DNA of 21,267 nucleotides from an uncultured Alphaproteobacteria bacterium (GTDB lineage Bacteria > Pseudomonadota > Alphaproteobacteria > Rickettsiales > UBA1997), in NCBI GenBank assembly GCA_903927415.1, contig CAIYMZ010000015.1:1-21267 (forward strand). Direction: 5' to 3'. The position numbers were made by a program, and so were the translations under genes. Below are positions 1-7,720 of the stretch, piece by piece (the stretch's first letter is position 1; each line of letters opens with the position of its first letter). A model generated the notes under the pieces. The model worked only from the letters and a program-made list of their open reading frames with translations, was not told the origin of the DNA and searched no databases.

Positions 1-869
1 TCGCCTTCATTTTTCTTCTCTATAATTGTTTTTCTGTATCGCCCTAGCTCATCAACAAAAGGATATTTACGATCTTCTCGTGCAGTAATTCTACCTCTAA
101 AAGCATTATCTTGTTTTCTATAACATAAAATATTTTCCGTTAATGCACTTACTGAAACTCCATCAACATTCGTAGTCGTTCCCTTCTTCTTCCAAATAAA
201 ATCAGAAACAAACTCTCCCTCCCCAAACACCTCATTCATCAACTGCCTCAGGTGATGAACTTCATTGTCATCAATCGAAACAAAAATCACACCATCTTCA
301 CGAAGCAACTCACGAGCTAAAACAAGCCTTGGATAAATCATCGAAAGCCAAACAGAATGTTTGCGACCGTTGGTTTCAAGGCGGTCATTGATGATCAAAT
401 CGCCATCAATGTCGAGTTGTCCGCTGTTAAACAGATATTCTTTTTCACTTTCGGCAAAATTGTCTGGGTAAATGAAATCGTTTTGAGTGTTGTAAGGTGG
501 GTCGATGTAGATGCACTTGACCTTTCCCTTGTAGGACGGAAGCAAGAGTTTCAGAACGTGAAGGTTGTCGCCTTCGATGATTAAATTTTCAGTTTTGTCA
601 AAATTCTTACTGCGATTTTCGTCAAATTTTAGCGACAATTTAGTTTCACTTTGCTTGAACGCCAAGCCTTTAGCTTTCTGCTTTCCCGCCCAAGAAAAAA
701 CAAAAGGCTCAGATTTTTCTTGCGCATAGCCAGAGGTAAAATTTTCCAGCTCAGATTTGATCAAATTGCCGTCTTTGTCGAACAGGCTTGGTAAAAGCTT
801 TTTTAGCTCTTCCAATTTTTCTTGATGTAGGTTTGGCAAACCTTCGTCGAATTTTACGGTCTTGGTCAT
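1..869 (-). CDS. mod: Type III restriction-modification methyltransferase subunit (Mod), N-terminal part
   Basis: The minus strand reads open from an ATG at 869 to the window edge, giving about 289 residues. The protein begins MTKTVKFDEGLPNLHQEKLE and contains EGDNLHVLKLL, then the catalytic motif IYIDPPYN (DPPY, adenine N6-methyltransferase) and later GVIFVSIDDNEVHHLR. This order, with the AdoMet-binding region before or around DPPY and a conserved IDDNE block, is that of beta-class Mod subunits of type III systems. Mod recognises the target site and methylates one adenine, and it is needed for cleavage by Res. The ATG overlaps the TAA stop of res by one base (TAATG), so translation is probably coupled. 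The C-terminal half, with the rest of the target-recognition region, lies outside the window. Unusually, mod is downstream of res. Confidence 0.93.
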   Translation of the reverse strand, partial: MTKTVKFDEGLPNLHQEKLEELKKLLPSLFDKDGNLIKSELENFTSGYAQEKSEPFVFSWAGKQKAKGLAFKQSETKLSLKFDENRSKNFDKTENLIIEGDNLHVLKLLLPSYKGKVKCIYIDPPYNTQNDFIYPDNFAESEKEYLFNSGQLDIDGDLIINDRLETNGRKHSVWLSMIYPRLVLARELLREDGVIFVSIDDNEVHHLRQLMNEVFGEGEFVSDFIWKKKGTTTNVDGVSVSALTENILCYRKQDNAFRGRITAREDRKYPFVDELGRYRKTIIEKKNEG

Positions 870-3301
870 TAGTTCCAATTTTTTGAATTAACAGTTGTGT
901 AGGAATTGTCTTTGAGTGCGATTAACTCACTTGTGCTGTCGATGTTTTTTGTTCCAACGTCAAAACCTAAAGCTCTAAAATGCTCAATTGCACAGCGGAT
1001 TTTAAACTCCTCCTCTTTGCTTTTTAGCTCATTGCTGGCGCGATCTTTTACTTCAAAAACCATATAAAGTTTGCCGCCATTCTCAACCACCACCGCGAAG
1101 TCTGGGTAGTATTTACCAATCGGGGTATTGATGTGAAATTTTTTCTCACCACCTTTTGGCAATTTCATGAATAGCTTGATTTGATCTAGCTTGTCAGTGG
1201 TTTTGATAAAATTTTTCTCTGGCTCAGAATCATATTCAACGAACTCGTAAAGTGAATTTGCTGCCGATTGAGTGTTTGCAGTTGTTTGCTTCTCTTCATC
1301 GAAAAGGGCGTCTTCGCTCCAATAATCTTGATTGGTTAACTGATATTCGATTTTTACTCTCCCAACCGCCATTATCGCGTCATTGACGGCTTTTTTAATT
1401 TCTTGAATTGCGCGACCAGTCCAAATTTCTGGGTTTTTCTTGATGATGTTTTCATCGCAATTTTGTAGGATTTGATTCACCTCCCACTTGGTCAGCCAGG
1501 TTTCTTCGCAGATTTTCTGGGTTACCTCTTGCTGATTGTAGCTGGTTTGCAGCCTTGCGCCATATTCAGCATCTTGAAGGCTTGCATTGTAGGCGGTGTC
1601 AAAGCGGACTTTTTCAGTTAGAATTCTTCTTTCTTTGATCTCACCCTCGAAGTTTTTGATTGAGCTAACGATGTCTTCGTAAAGCCTCTGCCTTTCGTTA
1701 AAATGGATGAGATATTTCGATTTTTGTGAAATTTTTTGCCAAAGCAGTCTGGCTTCGCTGAGTTTTTCTTTGCGCAATTTTAGCGGCTTTATGGCTTTTA
1801 ACCGATCATCAGCATTGCTTGGATTAGGCACTTCATAGCCGTCTTTCCTAGCATCATTTTGGTAGTTTTTAACGAAGTCGTTCCAGTTCTCAGAGGCGAC
1901 AACTGTCAGTAAATTAACCACATCATCTTGTGGCGTGTCGATACCGTCTCTGACTCTTTCGCCATTTTGGTTGATACAGATTCTTAAGCCACGACCAATA
2001 AATTGTCGTCTTGAAATGTCGCTACCAATATCGCGCAAAAAACAGATTTGGAAAATGTTTGGACAATCCCAACCCACACCTAGAGCAGAGTGGGTGAAGA
2101 CATATTCCATTTGGCTATCAAATGAGAGTAATTTTTCCTTCTCTTCGATGATTAGGCGTAGCTTTTCTTCGTCATTCTCGATGCCTTTCGTGCTTGATTT
2201 GTCGCTAAAATAAGCACCGTATTTACCGGCGATTTCTTCTGCTTTGTGATGCTTCTTTAGTTCCTCCTCAAAGATTATGCGCAATTTTTCAAAGTTTGGC
2301 ACAGAATCGATGAAAAATAGGGAGAGCGTCTTCAACCCTTGCTTCGCCAGCTTTTTTCTTTTTTGTTCGTGAATCTCAATTGTTCTGGCAATCTGCTCTC
2401 GGCGCAAAGTGAATTCATCAGTTTCACCAAAGCTTATCTGACTCAATTTAAGCCCACTATCAAACAAAATGTCGTTTGGCAAAACCTTCTCTATCGTGAG
2501 GTTTCCAACCTTGTCACCGTCTTTTACTTTGCGTTCTTTGCCATTTTCAAGGATGAAGCCGATTAACTTTTTACCTTTTAACTCAGATGGCTTGGTTAGT
2601 TTAATTGAGGTAGAAATCCCATCTTTTACATGAACCCCAAGATATTCGATTTGTTTAACGAGACGCTTGTTGTAGGCATCATTGGGGCTTAGAATATAAA
2701 CCGGATCAGTGGTTAGATTTTTGTGTGTTGCGGAGTATTTTAGGATAAATTTTGGATTCAGACTTTCTATCGCCTCCCTGGACTTAACCGCATCCATCAT
2801 TTGCGGCTCATCAACCACAATCACCGGATGAATAAACGACATTTTGTCGATGTATTTTTCGCTTTCGAAAAGACCTCCTGAAAGCCCGTCTCTATTCTGT
2901 TTCAGAATGTTGGTGTCTTTGTTAAAAGCGTGTATGCCAATGATTAAAATTTGCAGAGTTTCTTTATTGGTGAAGTTGTCGACATCCCTGAGTTTTTTTG
3001 AGTTGTAGCTGTAAACGTCATAAAGGACGCTCGGATATTTTTCTTGAAGATGTTCTTGAAGATTTTCGAAAGATTTTTTGATTCCCTCGCGCACAGCAAC
3101 ACTCGGAGCAACAATGATGAATTTTGAGAGTTTTAACTTTTTGTAGGCTTCAAAAATAGTTCTGATGTAGGTGTAGGTTTTGCCGGTTCCAGTTTCCATT
3201 TCGATGGCAAATTCCTTCCTGTCTTGTTGGTTTGTGATTGCCTCGATTGTTTTATCTATTGCTTCGATCTGATAATCGAGTTCTGTAAATTTTTGCTTCA
3301 T
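869..3301 (-). CDS. res: Type III restriction endonuclease subunit (Res), 810 aa
   Basis: This is a superfamily 2 helicase-nuclease that acts with Mod to translocate along and cut unmethylated DNA. Visible motifs are Walker A ETGTGKT (residues 36-42), motif II VVDEPQ (162-167), motif III SAT (190-192), and a motif VI-like segment RRQFIGRGLRI in the C-terminal RecA-like domain. The C-terminal PD-(D/E)XK nuclease reads PDF...EVK (Asp734, Glu750, Lys752). All key residues are present and the frame is uninterrupted, so the subunit looks functional. The ATG at 3301 is the first start after the upstream repeat array. The gene sits 129 bp downstream of fic, and that gap is filled by a 42-bp-period operator-like array. 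Its stop overlaps the mod start. Length is within the usual range for Res proteins, slightly short. Confidence 0.93.
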   Translation of the reverse strand: MKQKFTELDYQIEAIDKTIEAITNQQDRKEFAIEMETGTGKTYTYIRTIFEAYKKLKLSKFIIVAPSVAVREGIKKSFENLQEHLQEKYPSVLYDVYSYNSKKLRDVDNFTNKETLQILIIGIHAFNKDTNILKQNRDGLSGGLFESEKYIDKMSFIHPVIVVDEPQMMDAVKSREAIESLNPKFILKYSATHKNLTTDPVYILSPNDAYNKRLVKQIEYLGVHVKDGISTSIKLTKPSELKGKKLIGFILENGKERKVKDGDKVGNLTIEKVLPNDILFDSGLKLSQISFGETDEFTLRREQIARTIEIHEQKRKKLAKQGLKTLSLFFIDSVPNFEKLRIIFEEELKKHHKAEEIAGKYGAYFSDKSSTKGIENDEEKLRLIIEEKEKLLSFDSQMEYVFTHSALGVGWDCPNIFQICFLRDIGSDISRRQFIGRGLRICINQNGERVRDGIDTPQDDVVNLLTVVASENWNDFVKNYQNDARKDGYEVPNPSNADDRLKAIKPLKLRKEKLSEARLLWQKISQKSKYLIHFNERQRLYEDIVSSIKNFEGEIKERRILTEKVRFDTAYNASLQDAEYGARLQTSYNQQEVTQKICEETWLTKWEVNQILQNCDENIIKKNPEIWTGRAIQEIKKAVNDAIMAVGRVKIEYQLTNQDYWSEDALFDEEKQTTANTQSAANSLYEFVEYDSEPEKNFIKTTDKLDQIKLFMKLPKGGEKKFHINTPIGKYYPDFAVVVENGGKLYMVFEVKDRASNELKSKEEEFKIRCAIEHFRALGFDVGTKNIDSTSELIALKDNSYTTVNSKNWN

Positions 3302-3326
3302 TGAACAAAGATATTGAAAGGCTTCA

Positions 3327-3424
3327 TTTTCTATAAGTGAGCCAACGGATATTTATAGAAAACCTTAATTTTCTATAAGTGAGATGACTGTCATTGATAG
3401 AAAAAGCTAGTTTTCTATAAGTGA
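3327..3424. promoter_or_regulatory. 42-bp-period operator-like repeat array between fic and res
   Basis: TTTTCTATAAGTGA occurs exactly three times, at 3327-3340, 3369-3382 and 3411-3424, with a period of 42 bp. Between the copies lie inverted partners, TTTATAGAAAA (3352-3362) and TTGATAGAAAAA (3394-3405), also 42 bp apart. Each pair forms a spaced inverted repeat with a start-to-start distance of about 26 bp. The array ends 26 bp before the res start and lies just past the fic stop, so it probably contains the res-mod control region. The Fic protein next door has a winged-helix-like C-terminus and is a reasonable candidate ligand; that link is inferred, not shown. Confidence 0.6.
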
Positions 3425-3430
3425 TAAATT

Positions 3431-4510
3431 TTAGATAGCTCCACCTAAAAGGTTAAAAAGCTCAATGTTTATGTAATAAGATTCGCGCCACTTTTTTTCT
3501 TTTCTCATTAGTCCAATACGAACCAGTTCATTTAAATAGCGAGTCGCAGTAAGATTACTAACCCCAATTTCTCGCACTACAAAATCGATTTTTGTGTAAG
3601 GGTGACCAAAAATCACGTTAACCAGATCTTGGCTGTAAATTTTTGGCAGCTCATCTCTGATTTTCTCTTTATGGCTTTGCATCAAAGCCTTCATGCCTTG
3701 AATGAGGAGAGTTGTTTGCTGAGAAGTTTTTTCAACCCCATCCAACATAAATAAAACCCACTCATCCCAAGCGCTTTCATCATTACGGACTTTTTGCAGC
3801 AGCCTGTAGTAATCAGCCTTGTTCTGATTGATGTAGCGCGATAGGTAAAGAACTGGAGTGTGTAAGAGTTTCTGTCTTACGAGATAAAGGACGTTGATGA
3901 TTCTTCCAGTCCTGCCGTTGCCGTCGTAGAAAGGGTGAATGCTTTCAAATTGATGGTGAATGATTGCCATTTTGATGAGCGGATCGAGATCAGAAGCTTC
4001 GTCATCATTCAGGAATTTTTCCAAGTTGGACATCAAGGATTGTATCTGCATCACATCTTGCGGCGGGGTGTAGACTGTTTCGCCAGTTCTATCATTCTTC
4101 AAGGCCGTGCCTGGCAGTTTCCTGAAACCAGCTTTGTTTTCTTCGAGCCTTGCTTGGATTTCCAAGATGCTGTTGTTGGTTAGCAGTTCGGTTTTTTTGA
4201 TTTCCTCAAAACCATTTTTCAGAGCGGCAACGTAGTTGTAGACCTCTTTTGCGGCGTGGCTTGCGAAGCTTTGGGTCAGAGCATCACTTTTGTAAAGCTC
4301 ATCGTCAGTTGTGATGATGTTTTCGATTGCCGAGCTGTCCTTTGCTTCTTGAAGGGAAAGCGTGTTAAGCAAAATGTTTTGGTTAGGAATGATTGCGGTA
4401 ACGCCTTTCAACTCAGCAAGAGCCTGATGGGCTTTTGTTAATTTTTTTAGGATTGGCTTTGAATCAAAGTCTTTGTCGAGAGGGAGTTGGGGGATGATGT
4501 AGTTGGTCAT
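3431..4510 (-). CDS. Fic family protein (AMPylase-type) with C-terminal winged-helix-like region, 359 aa
   Basis: The Fic active-site motif HPFYDGNGRTGR is complete (His192 to Arg203), so nucleotide transfer, usually AMP to a Ser/Thr/Tyr hydroxyl, is expected. An N-terminal inhibitory motif SSAIEN (59-64, with Glu63 the likely inhibitory glutamate) marks a class II Fic, in which the helix blocks ATP positioning until relieved. Residues 140-150 hold the RTGETVYTPP segment typical of Fic_N-Fic proteins. The C-terminal part (about 300-359) reads like a small winged helix (VREIGVSNLTATRYLNELVRIG), implying DNA binding. The ATG lies 3 bp after the integrase stop, so integrase, fic, res and mod look co-transcribed. 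The target protein is unknown. Possible roles are autoregulated toxin-like element stabilisation or control of the restriction genes. Confidence 0.9.
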   Translation of the reverse strand: MTNYIIPQLPLDKDFDSKPILKKLTKAHQALAELKGVTAIIPNQNILLNTLSLQEAKDSSAIENIITTDDELYKSDALTQSFASHAAKEVYNYVAALKNGFEEIKKTELLTNNSILEIQARLEENKAGFRKLPGTALKNDRTGETVYTPPQDVMQIQSLMSNLEKFLNDDEASDLDPLIKMAIIHHQFESIHPFYDGNGRTGRIINVLYLVRQKLLHTPVLYLSRYINQNKADYYRLLQKVRNDESAWDEWVLFMLDGVEKTSQQTTLLIQGMKALMQSHKEKIRDELPKIYSQDLVNVIFGHPYTKIDFVVREIGVSNLTATRYLNELVRIGLMRKEKKWRESYYINIELFNLLGGAI

Positions 4511-4513
4511 AAC

Positions 4514-5710
4514 CTATTTTGATTTTTGCATTGAATTTACCCTATCGTTGAACGTGTTAGTCGCTTGCTTCAAAGTTTCATTAAGTAAGTGAGAATATCT
4601 CTGGGTGGTGCTTGCATTAGAGTGCCCAATCAGCTTTCCAATTACCTCAAGCCCAACTCCGCTATTTACCAAAATTGAAGCAAAGGTGTGTCTTAGGTCA
4701 TGAATCCTGACATTTTTCAAATCAGCTTTCTCGCAGACATTTTGCCAAAATCTTTTGATGTCTTGTAGATGGTTTTTGGTTTGAGGATTGTAGAAAAGAT
4801 ATTGGTTGTTGCTTACGACCACATCACCGCTTAGCCCTTCCAATTCCTTGTCTGAAACGATATTTTTCTTCAATTCTTTTACGATTTTTAGGGCTTCTTC
4901 GTTTAGTGGTATGTTGGAGATTTTGTTTTGTTTGGTCAGGAATGCGGGCTTGATCCACATACCTCTCGCCAAATCAAAATCTTGCCACCTCGCCGACAGA
5001 ACTTCGCTTTTTCTTGAGCCAGTCAAAAGAATTAACTTTATTGCGCTGGCATTGATTTGATTTTGCTCTGAATTCAAGGCGGTCATCAGCCTAGATATTT
5101 CGTCATCTGACAAGAATTCTTCCCTCTTTTCTTCCTTAAATTTTTTGATGTCATCGGTTGGGCTTTTTGAGATCAAACCCCAGCTTTGGGCGGTCATAAA
5201 AATTGATGACAAAAGCTGCAAAATCCTGTTCGCCATGTAGCCGGTGCTACTCAAGGAGTTATGAAAGGTTTCAATGTCCTTTTTGGTGAAAGAGGTGATT
5301 TTGTGATTGCCAAATTTTGGGAAAATGTGCCGCTCTAGAATCCGCCTGTATTCTTTGAGAGTTTTATCTCTCAGAACTTTTTCTTTTAGTTGAAGGTATT
5401 CGAGAGAGATTTCTTTCAGCGTTGGCAGATCATGCTTCCTTTTTCTGTCATTTAGCGGGTCAATTCCTTTGGTAATTTTACCCCTCAACTCAATCGCCAT
5501 TTCTCTGGCTGCGGTGCTGCTTAAATCAGGAAATTTGCCGATGGTGTATTTCTTTTCTCTGCCATCAATGACATAGCGCAGCACAAAGGATTTAGTGTTG
5601 TGGTTTGTGATTCTTACACCAAAACCAACAACTTTTTCATCCCAATAAATCTTGTGTTTGGTGTCCGGCGTTTTGAGTGATTGAATAAACCTCTCATTCA
5701 GATTTGGCAT
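4514..5710 (-). CDS. int: Tyrosine recombinase integrase, DUF4102/P4-like, 398 aa
   Basis: Domains in order: an N-terminal arm-DNA-binding DUF4102-like domain (about 1-90; VVGFGVRI, KKYTIGKFPDLS), a SAM-like core-binding domain (about 95-190) and a C-terminal catalytic domain. The catalytic set is complete: Arg233 (TGSRKSE), Lys260, His337 and Arg340 (HDLRH), His363 (IGHSN) and Tyr372 (RYSHL). The enzyme should integrate and excise the element by site-specific recombination. Its start faces an attachment site made of the 3' end of tRNA-Lys (5890-5934), with two 11-bp tandem repeats 18-39 bp upstream of the ATG that resemble arm-type binding sites. Int is the first gene of the operon int-fic-res-mod, so cargo expression may depend on the integrase promoter. 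tRNA 3' ends are the typical target of this family. Confidence 0.95.
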   Translation of the reverse strand: MPNLNERFIQSLKTPDTKHKIYWDEKVVGFGVRITNHNTKSFVLRYVIDGREKKYTIGKFPDLSSTAAREMAIELRGKITKGIDPLNDRKRKHDLPTLKEISLEYLQLKEKVLRDKTLKEYRRILERHIFPKFGNHKITSFTKKDIETFHNSLSSTGYMANRILQLLSSIFMTAQSWGLISKSPTDDIKKFKEEKREEFLSDDEISRLMTALNSEQNQINASAIKLILLTGSRKSEVLSARWQDFDLARGMWIKPAFLTKQNKISNIPLNEEALKIVKELKKNIVSDKELEGLSGDVVVSNNQYLFYNPQTKNHLQDIKRFWQNVCEKADLKNVRIHDLRHTFASILVNSGVGLEVIGKLIGHSNASTTQRYSHLLNETLKQATNTFNDRVNSMQKSK

Positions 5711-5727
5711 AGCTTTATCGCGTTATT

Positions 5728-5749
5728 TGGTGTCCGTCTGGTGTCCGTC
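5728..5749. repeat. Tandem 11-bp repeat TGGTGTCCGTC x2, probable integrase arm-type sites
   Basis: TGGTGTCCGTC is present at 5728-5738 and again directly at 5739-5749. Position just upstream of int and 141 bp from the attachment core fits arm-type sites bound by the N-terminal domain of tyrosine integrases. The 11-bp spacing (one helical turn) equals that of the TGGGGCACTCT pairs in the neighbouring unit, although the base sequence differs. Confidence 0.55.
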
Positions 5750-5762
5750 CACGATGCTAAAT

Positions 5763-5800
5763 TAAAACAATTATTGTCAATTTAATTTAAGCAATGTCAA
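5763..5800 (-). promoter_or_regulatory. Possible promoter region of the int-fic-res-mod operon
   Basis: On the minus strand TTGACA occurs twice, at 5800-5795 and 5780-5775, exactly 20 bp apart. The first has AATAAT about 19 bp downstream; the second has TAGCAT about 15 bp downstream. Neither spacing is ideal, so the promoter call is weak. The overlap with the presumed arm sites would allow the integrase to repress its own operon (inference). Confidence 0.3.
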
Positions 5801-5889
5801 ATTAACGTTATCCATCAAACCTTGATTCATAAGGTTAAAACTGATTCGATGAGGAAATTATTGAATTGAGAAATTTGCCGAGAGGCTGA

Positions 5890-5934
5890 CTCTTAATCAG
5901 TAGGTCGGCGGTTCGAATCCGCCCAAGTCCACCA
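5890..5934 (+). repeat. Attachment site: 45-bp copy of tRNA-Lys(CTT) 3' end, boundary of elements 1 and 2
   Basis: The 45 bp hold part of the anticodon loop CTCTTAA (anticodon CTT, Lys), the variable loop, a T stem-loop (GGCGG/CCGCC around TTCGAAT), an acceptor strand CAAGTCC, discriminator A and encoded CCA. No matching 5' acceptor strand (GGACTTG) exists in the preceding 80 bp, so this is a tRNA fragment, not a gene. It is identical over all 45 bp to 7721-7765. A weak extension leftward (GAGAGGCTGAC) resembles the tRNA D/anticodon stem. Confidence 0.85.
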
Positions 5935-5982
5935 ATCCCTACAAAGCTCCAGCCAAACTAGCCTCCTTCAAAAATACCTCTG

Positions 5983-6004
5983 TGGGGCACTCTTGGGGCA
6001 CTAA
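5983..6004. repeat. Tandem 11-bp repeat (TGGGGCACTCT type) near left end of element 2
   Basis: The repeat copies are at 5983-5993 and 5994-6004, 49 bp inside the attachment core. They match the pair near the opposite end (7587-7608) in sequence, spacing and orientation, and have the same 11-bp spacing as the repeats beside int. They are interpreted as integrase arm sites. Confidence 0.55.
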
Positions 6005-6290
6005 AATACAAAAAACTGCAATAAACCAGCGCAAAAATTTTTGTTCTTCATTATTACTTCTCATCAAAACCACCTCCATTACTTAGTCCATCCTGAACTA
6101 CCCCCACCACCCCACACCCCACTTGCTTCCACAAGACTTTCTTCTACTATTTTTTTGCCAGAAATGGAGGGGAGACACAAGATTTTTTTAGCAGCCGTAA
6201 TAGTTCTCGGGTAGGCTAGGAAATGTATCCGAGCCCCAATTCACAGTTGAAACATCAAATCAGAAATCGAGAAGAATCCGAAAGAGATTC
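6005..6290. other. Gene-free stretch inside element 2
   Basis: No start-to-stop frame of note, RNA gene or repeat was recognised here. There is a C-rich run around 6101-6130. The stretch separates the left-end repeats from the paired motifs upstream of fic. Together with the operator-like region and leader it forms a gene-free gap running from the int start to the second fic. Confidence 0.5.
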
Positions 6291-6377
6291 TTGAAATATA
6301 ATCTTTTAATCTTGCTTATATTTCAATAAAGTCTTTTAAAATGAAATATGTTTGCAGAAGTGCTGCCTTATTTCAAT
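6291..6377. promoter_or_regulatory. Two spaced inverted repeats (TTGAAATATAA type) upstream of the second Fic gene
   Basis: TTGAAATATAA (6291-6301) and its exact complement TTATATTTCAA (6316-6326) form one pair with a start-to-start distance of 25 bp. TGAAATATG (6342-6350) and TTATTTCAAT (6368-6377) form a second pair with about 26 bp. The arrangement resembles the array beside the first fic, with a different base sequence. It ends 16 bp before the fic start, so it is a likely operator for autoregulation. Confidence 0.5.
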
Positions 6378-6393
6378 TTTAAGAAAGAATAAA

Positions 6394-7554
6394 ATGTCCA
6401 AGAATTCAGTAAATAAAGAGTCGAATCAACGCCAAACAGGAACCTACCAAAAACTTGGTGAGTTAGAATTTTTTATTCCTTTTGCGCTTCCTCCAAAAAA
6501 GCCCTCTTTCAATTTTAGCTCTGATTTAATTGAGCTTTATGGACAAGCGATGCAGGCTTTAGGGCATCTAAATGAGATGGCGGACAGGTTGCCAAATATT
6601 GAAAGATTCATCAAAGCCTATTGTTTAAAAGAAGCTCTTCTTTCCTCGGCAATTGAGGGCATTCATACCACGATGGTCGATATTTTTACCAATGAAGTTT
6701 CGGCTGCTTCAAGCAATGCAAAAAACAGCAAACAAACCCAGTTGGTTTTGAATTACGGCAAAGCTCTAGATGCAGCTTTGGAATTGGTGCAGAAAAAAAA
6801 CTTTCCGATTGTTTCGCGAGTGATTTTGACAGCTCACAAGGTTTTGATGAGTGGTGGTGATGGGCAAAAAGCCAATCCCGGAAATTATCGCAAGCAACCT
6901 GTGAAGGTTGGAAAATTAACTCCACCGCCAGCAAATAAAGTTGAAGAATTAATTGCTGATTTGGAAAAATTTATTAACGACAATGATTCTTTGCCAGCAC
7001 TTGTCAAAGCAGGTCTGGCGCATGTTCAGTTTGAAACCATTCACCCCTTTTTAGATGGTAATGGCAGAATTGGTCGGCTGTTGATTGTGTTAATGCTGAT
7101 TCAAGAAAAAGTAATTCACGTACCAATTCTTTATCCTTCAACTTACTTCAAAAAACATCACGCTCAATATTACCAAAAACTTGATGCAGTTAGAACCAAA
7201 GGTGATTTTGAGGGCTGGACTAAGTTTTACCTTAAAGCCATTAAAGAAAGCGCTGATGATGCCTGTAAAAAAGCCAAAGAAATTGAAAAGTTGGAAAAAC
7301 AATTAAGTAAAAAAATTACCACTTCAAAAAGTTTTAACTTGCCAGAAAGTCAGGCAAATCAAGCTTTGGTGACTTTATTCCAATTTCCAGTTATTAGTGT
7401 TGCAGAGTTGCAAAACTCGCTTGATGTTAGCTACAACACCGCCAATTCGATAATCCAGAAATTAGTCAAACTTGAGATTTTAAAACTCGAAACCAAACAG
7501 AAGAGAAATAAATTCTTTAGGTTTAATTCTTACCTAAACTTACTGGAAAAATAG
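6394..7554 (+). CDS. Second Fic family protein (AMPylase-type), 386 aa
   Basis: The Fic motif HPFLDGNGRIGR is intact (His217 to Arg228), and an N-terminal inhibitory motif SSAIEG (84-89) marks a class II Fic. The N-terminal Fic_N region (LIELYGQAMQALGHLNEMADRLPN) precedes it, and the C-terminus holds a winged-helix-like stretch (about 325-375; VAELQNSLDVSYNTANSIIQKL) suited to DNA binding. I chose ATG 6394, preceded by AAGAAAG, over the in-frame TTG at 6352, because homology to Fic_N begins after 6394 and the TTG segment falls inside the operator-like repeats. It is the sole gene of the small element between the two tRNA-Lys copies. It is a different subfamily from the first Fic: only the core and inhibitory motifs match well by eye. 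The substrate is unknown. Confidence 0.9.
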   Translation: MSKNSVNKESNQRQTGTYQKLGELEFFIPFALPPKKPSFNFSSDLIELYGQAMQALGHLNEMADRLPNIERFIKAYCLKEALLSSAIEGIHTTMVDIFTNEVSAASSNAKNSKQTQLVLNYGKALDAALELVQKKNFPIVSRVILTAHKVLMSGGDGQKANPGNYRKQPVKVGKLTPPPANKVEELIADLEKFINDNDSLPALVKAGLAHVQFETIHPFLDGNGRIGRLLIVLMLIQEKVIHVPILYPSTYFKKHHAQYYQKLDAVRTKGDFEGWTKFYLKAIKESADDACKKAKEIEKLEKQLSKKITTSKSFNLPESQANQALVTLFQFPVISVAELQNSLDVSYNTANSIIQKLVKLEILKLETKQKRNKFFRFNSYLNLLEK

Positions 7555-7586
7555 CTTAAATTTTGAGTGAATTTTCTCAATTTCTA

Positions 7587-7608
7587 TGGGACACTCTTGG
7601 GGCACTTA
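7587..7608. repeat. Tandem 11-bp repeat (TGGGGCACTCT type) near right end of element 2
   Basis: TGGGACACTCT (7587-7597) is followed directly by TGGGGCACTTA (7598-7608). The repeat lies 112 bp left of the attachment core at 7721 and differs by one base from the left-end pair in the first copy. It is interpreted as arm-type integrase sites. The rest of the gap 7609-7720 shows no gene. Confidence 0.55.
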
Positions 7609-7720
7609 CCTACAAATTTTGACAATAAATCGGAATAACCACCAACAAAAAAAGCTGCAAAGCCTTGATTTGATTGTTACCACGATTTCTGGTTAATTGC
7701 ATTTTTTTACAAAATTCGTT

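Larger units (their letters stand above)
1..5934. mobile_element. Integrated element 1 in tRNA-Lys(CTT): right end with integrase, Fic and type III R-M cargo
   Basis: The right boundary is the tRNA-Lys 3'-end copy at 5890-5934 next to a complete tyrosine integrase; the left boundary is outside the window. Because the tRNA fragment is on the plus strand, the intact tRNA-Lys gene should lie to the left of the element, with the copy at its distal end, as usual for tRNA-targeting integrases. Cargo seen is fic, res and mod, all on the integrase strand with short gaps, so it reads as a defence-carrying genomic island. Confidence 0.75.

Noticed and set aside
3327..3424. Short CRISPR array
   Set aside because: The 14-bp repeats recur only three times, and the spacers contain conserved inverted copies of the repeat, so they are not unique. 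No cas genes are nearby.
5856..5934. Complete tRNA-Lys gene at the first attachment copy
   Set aside because: The 3' half is perfect but no 5' acceptor strand complementary to CAAGTCC exists upstream, and the D arm cannot be drawn. It is a fragment.
6352..7554. Longer second Fic protein from TTG 6352
   Set aside because: The extra 14 residues cross the operator-like repeats, and ATG 6394 has a purine-rich site in front.
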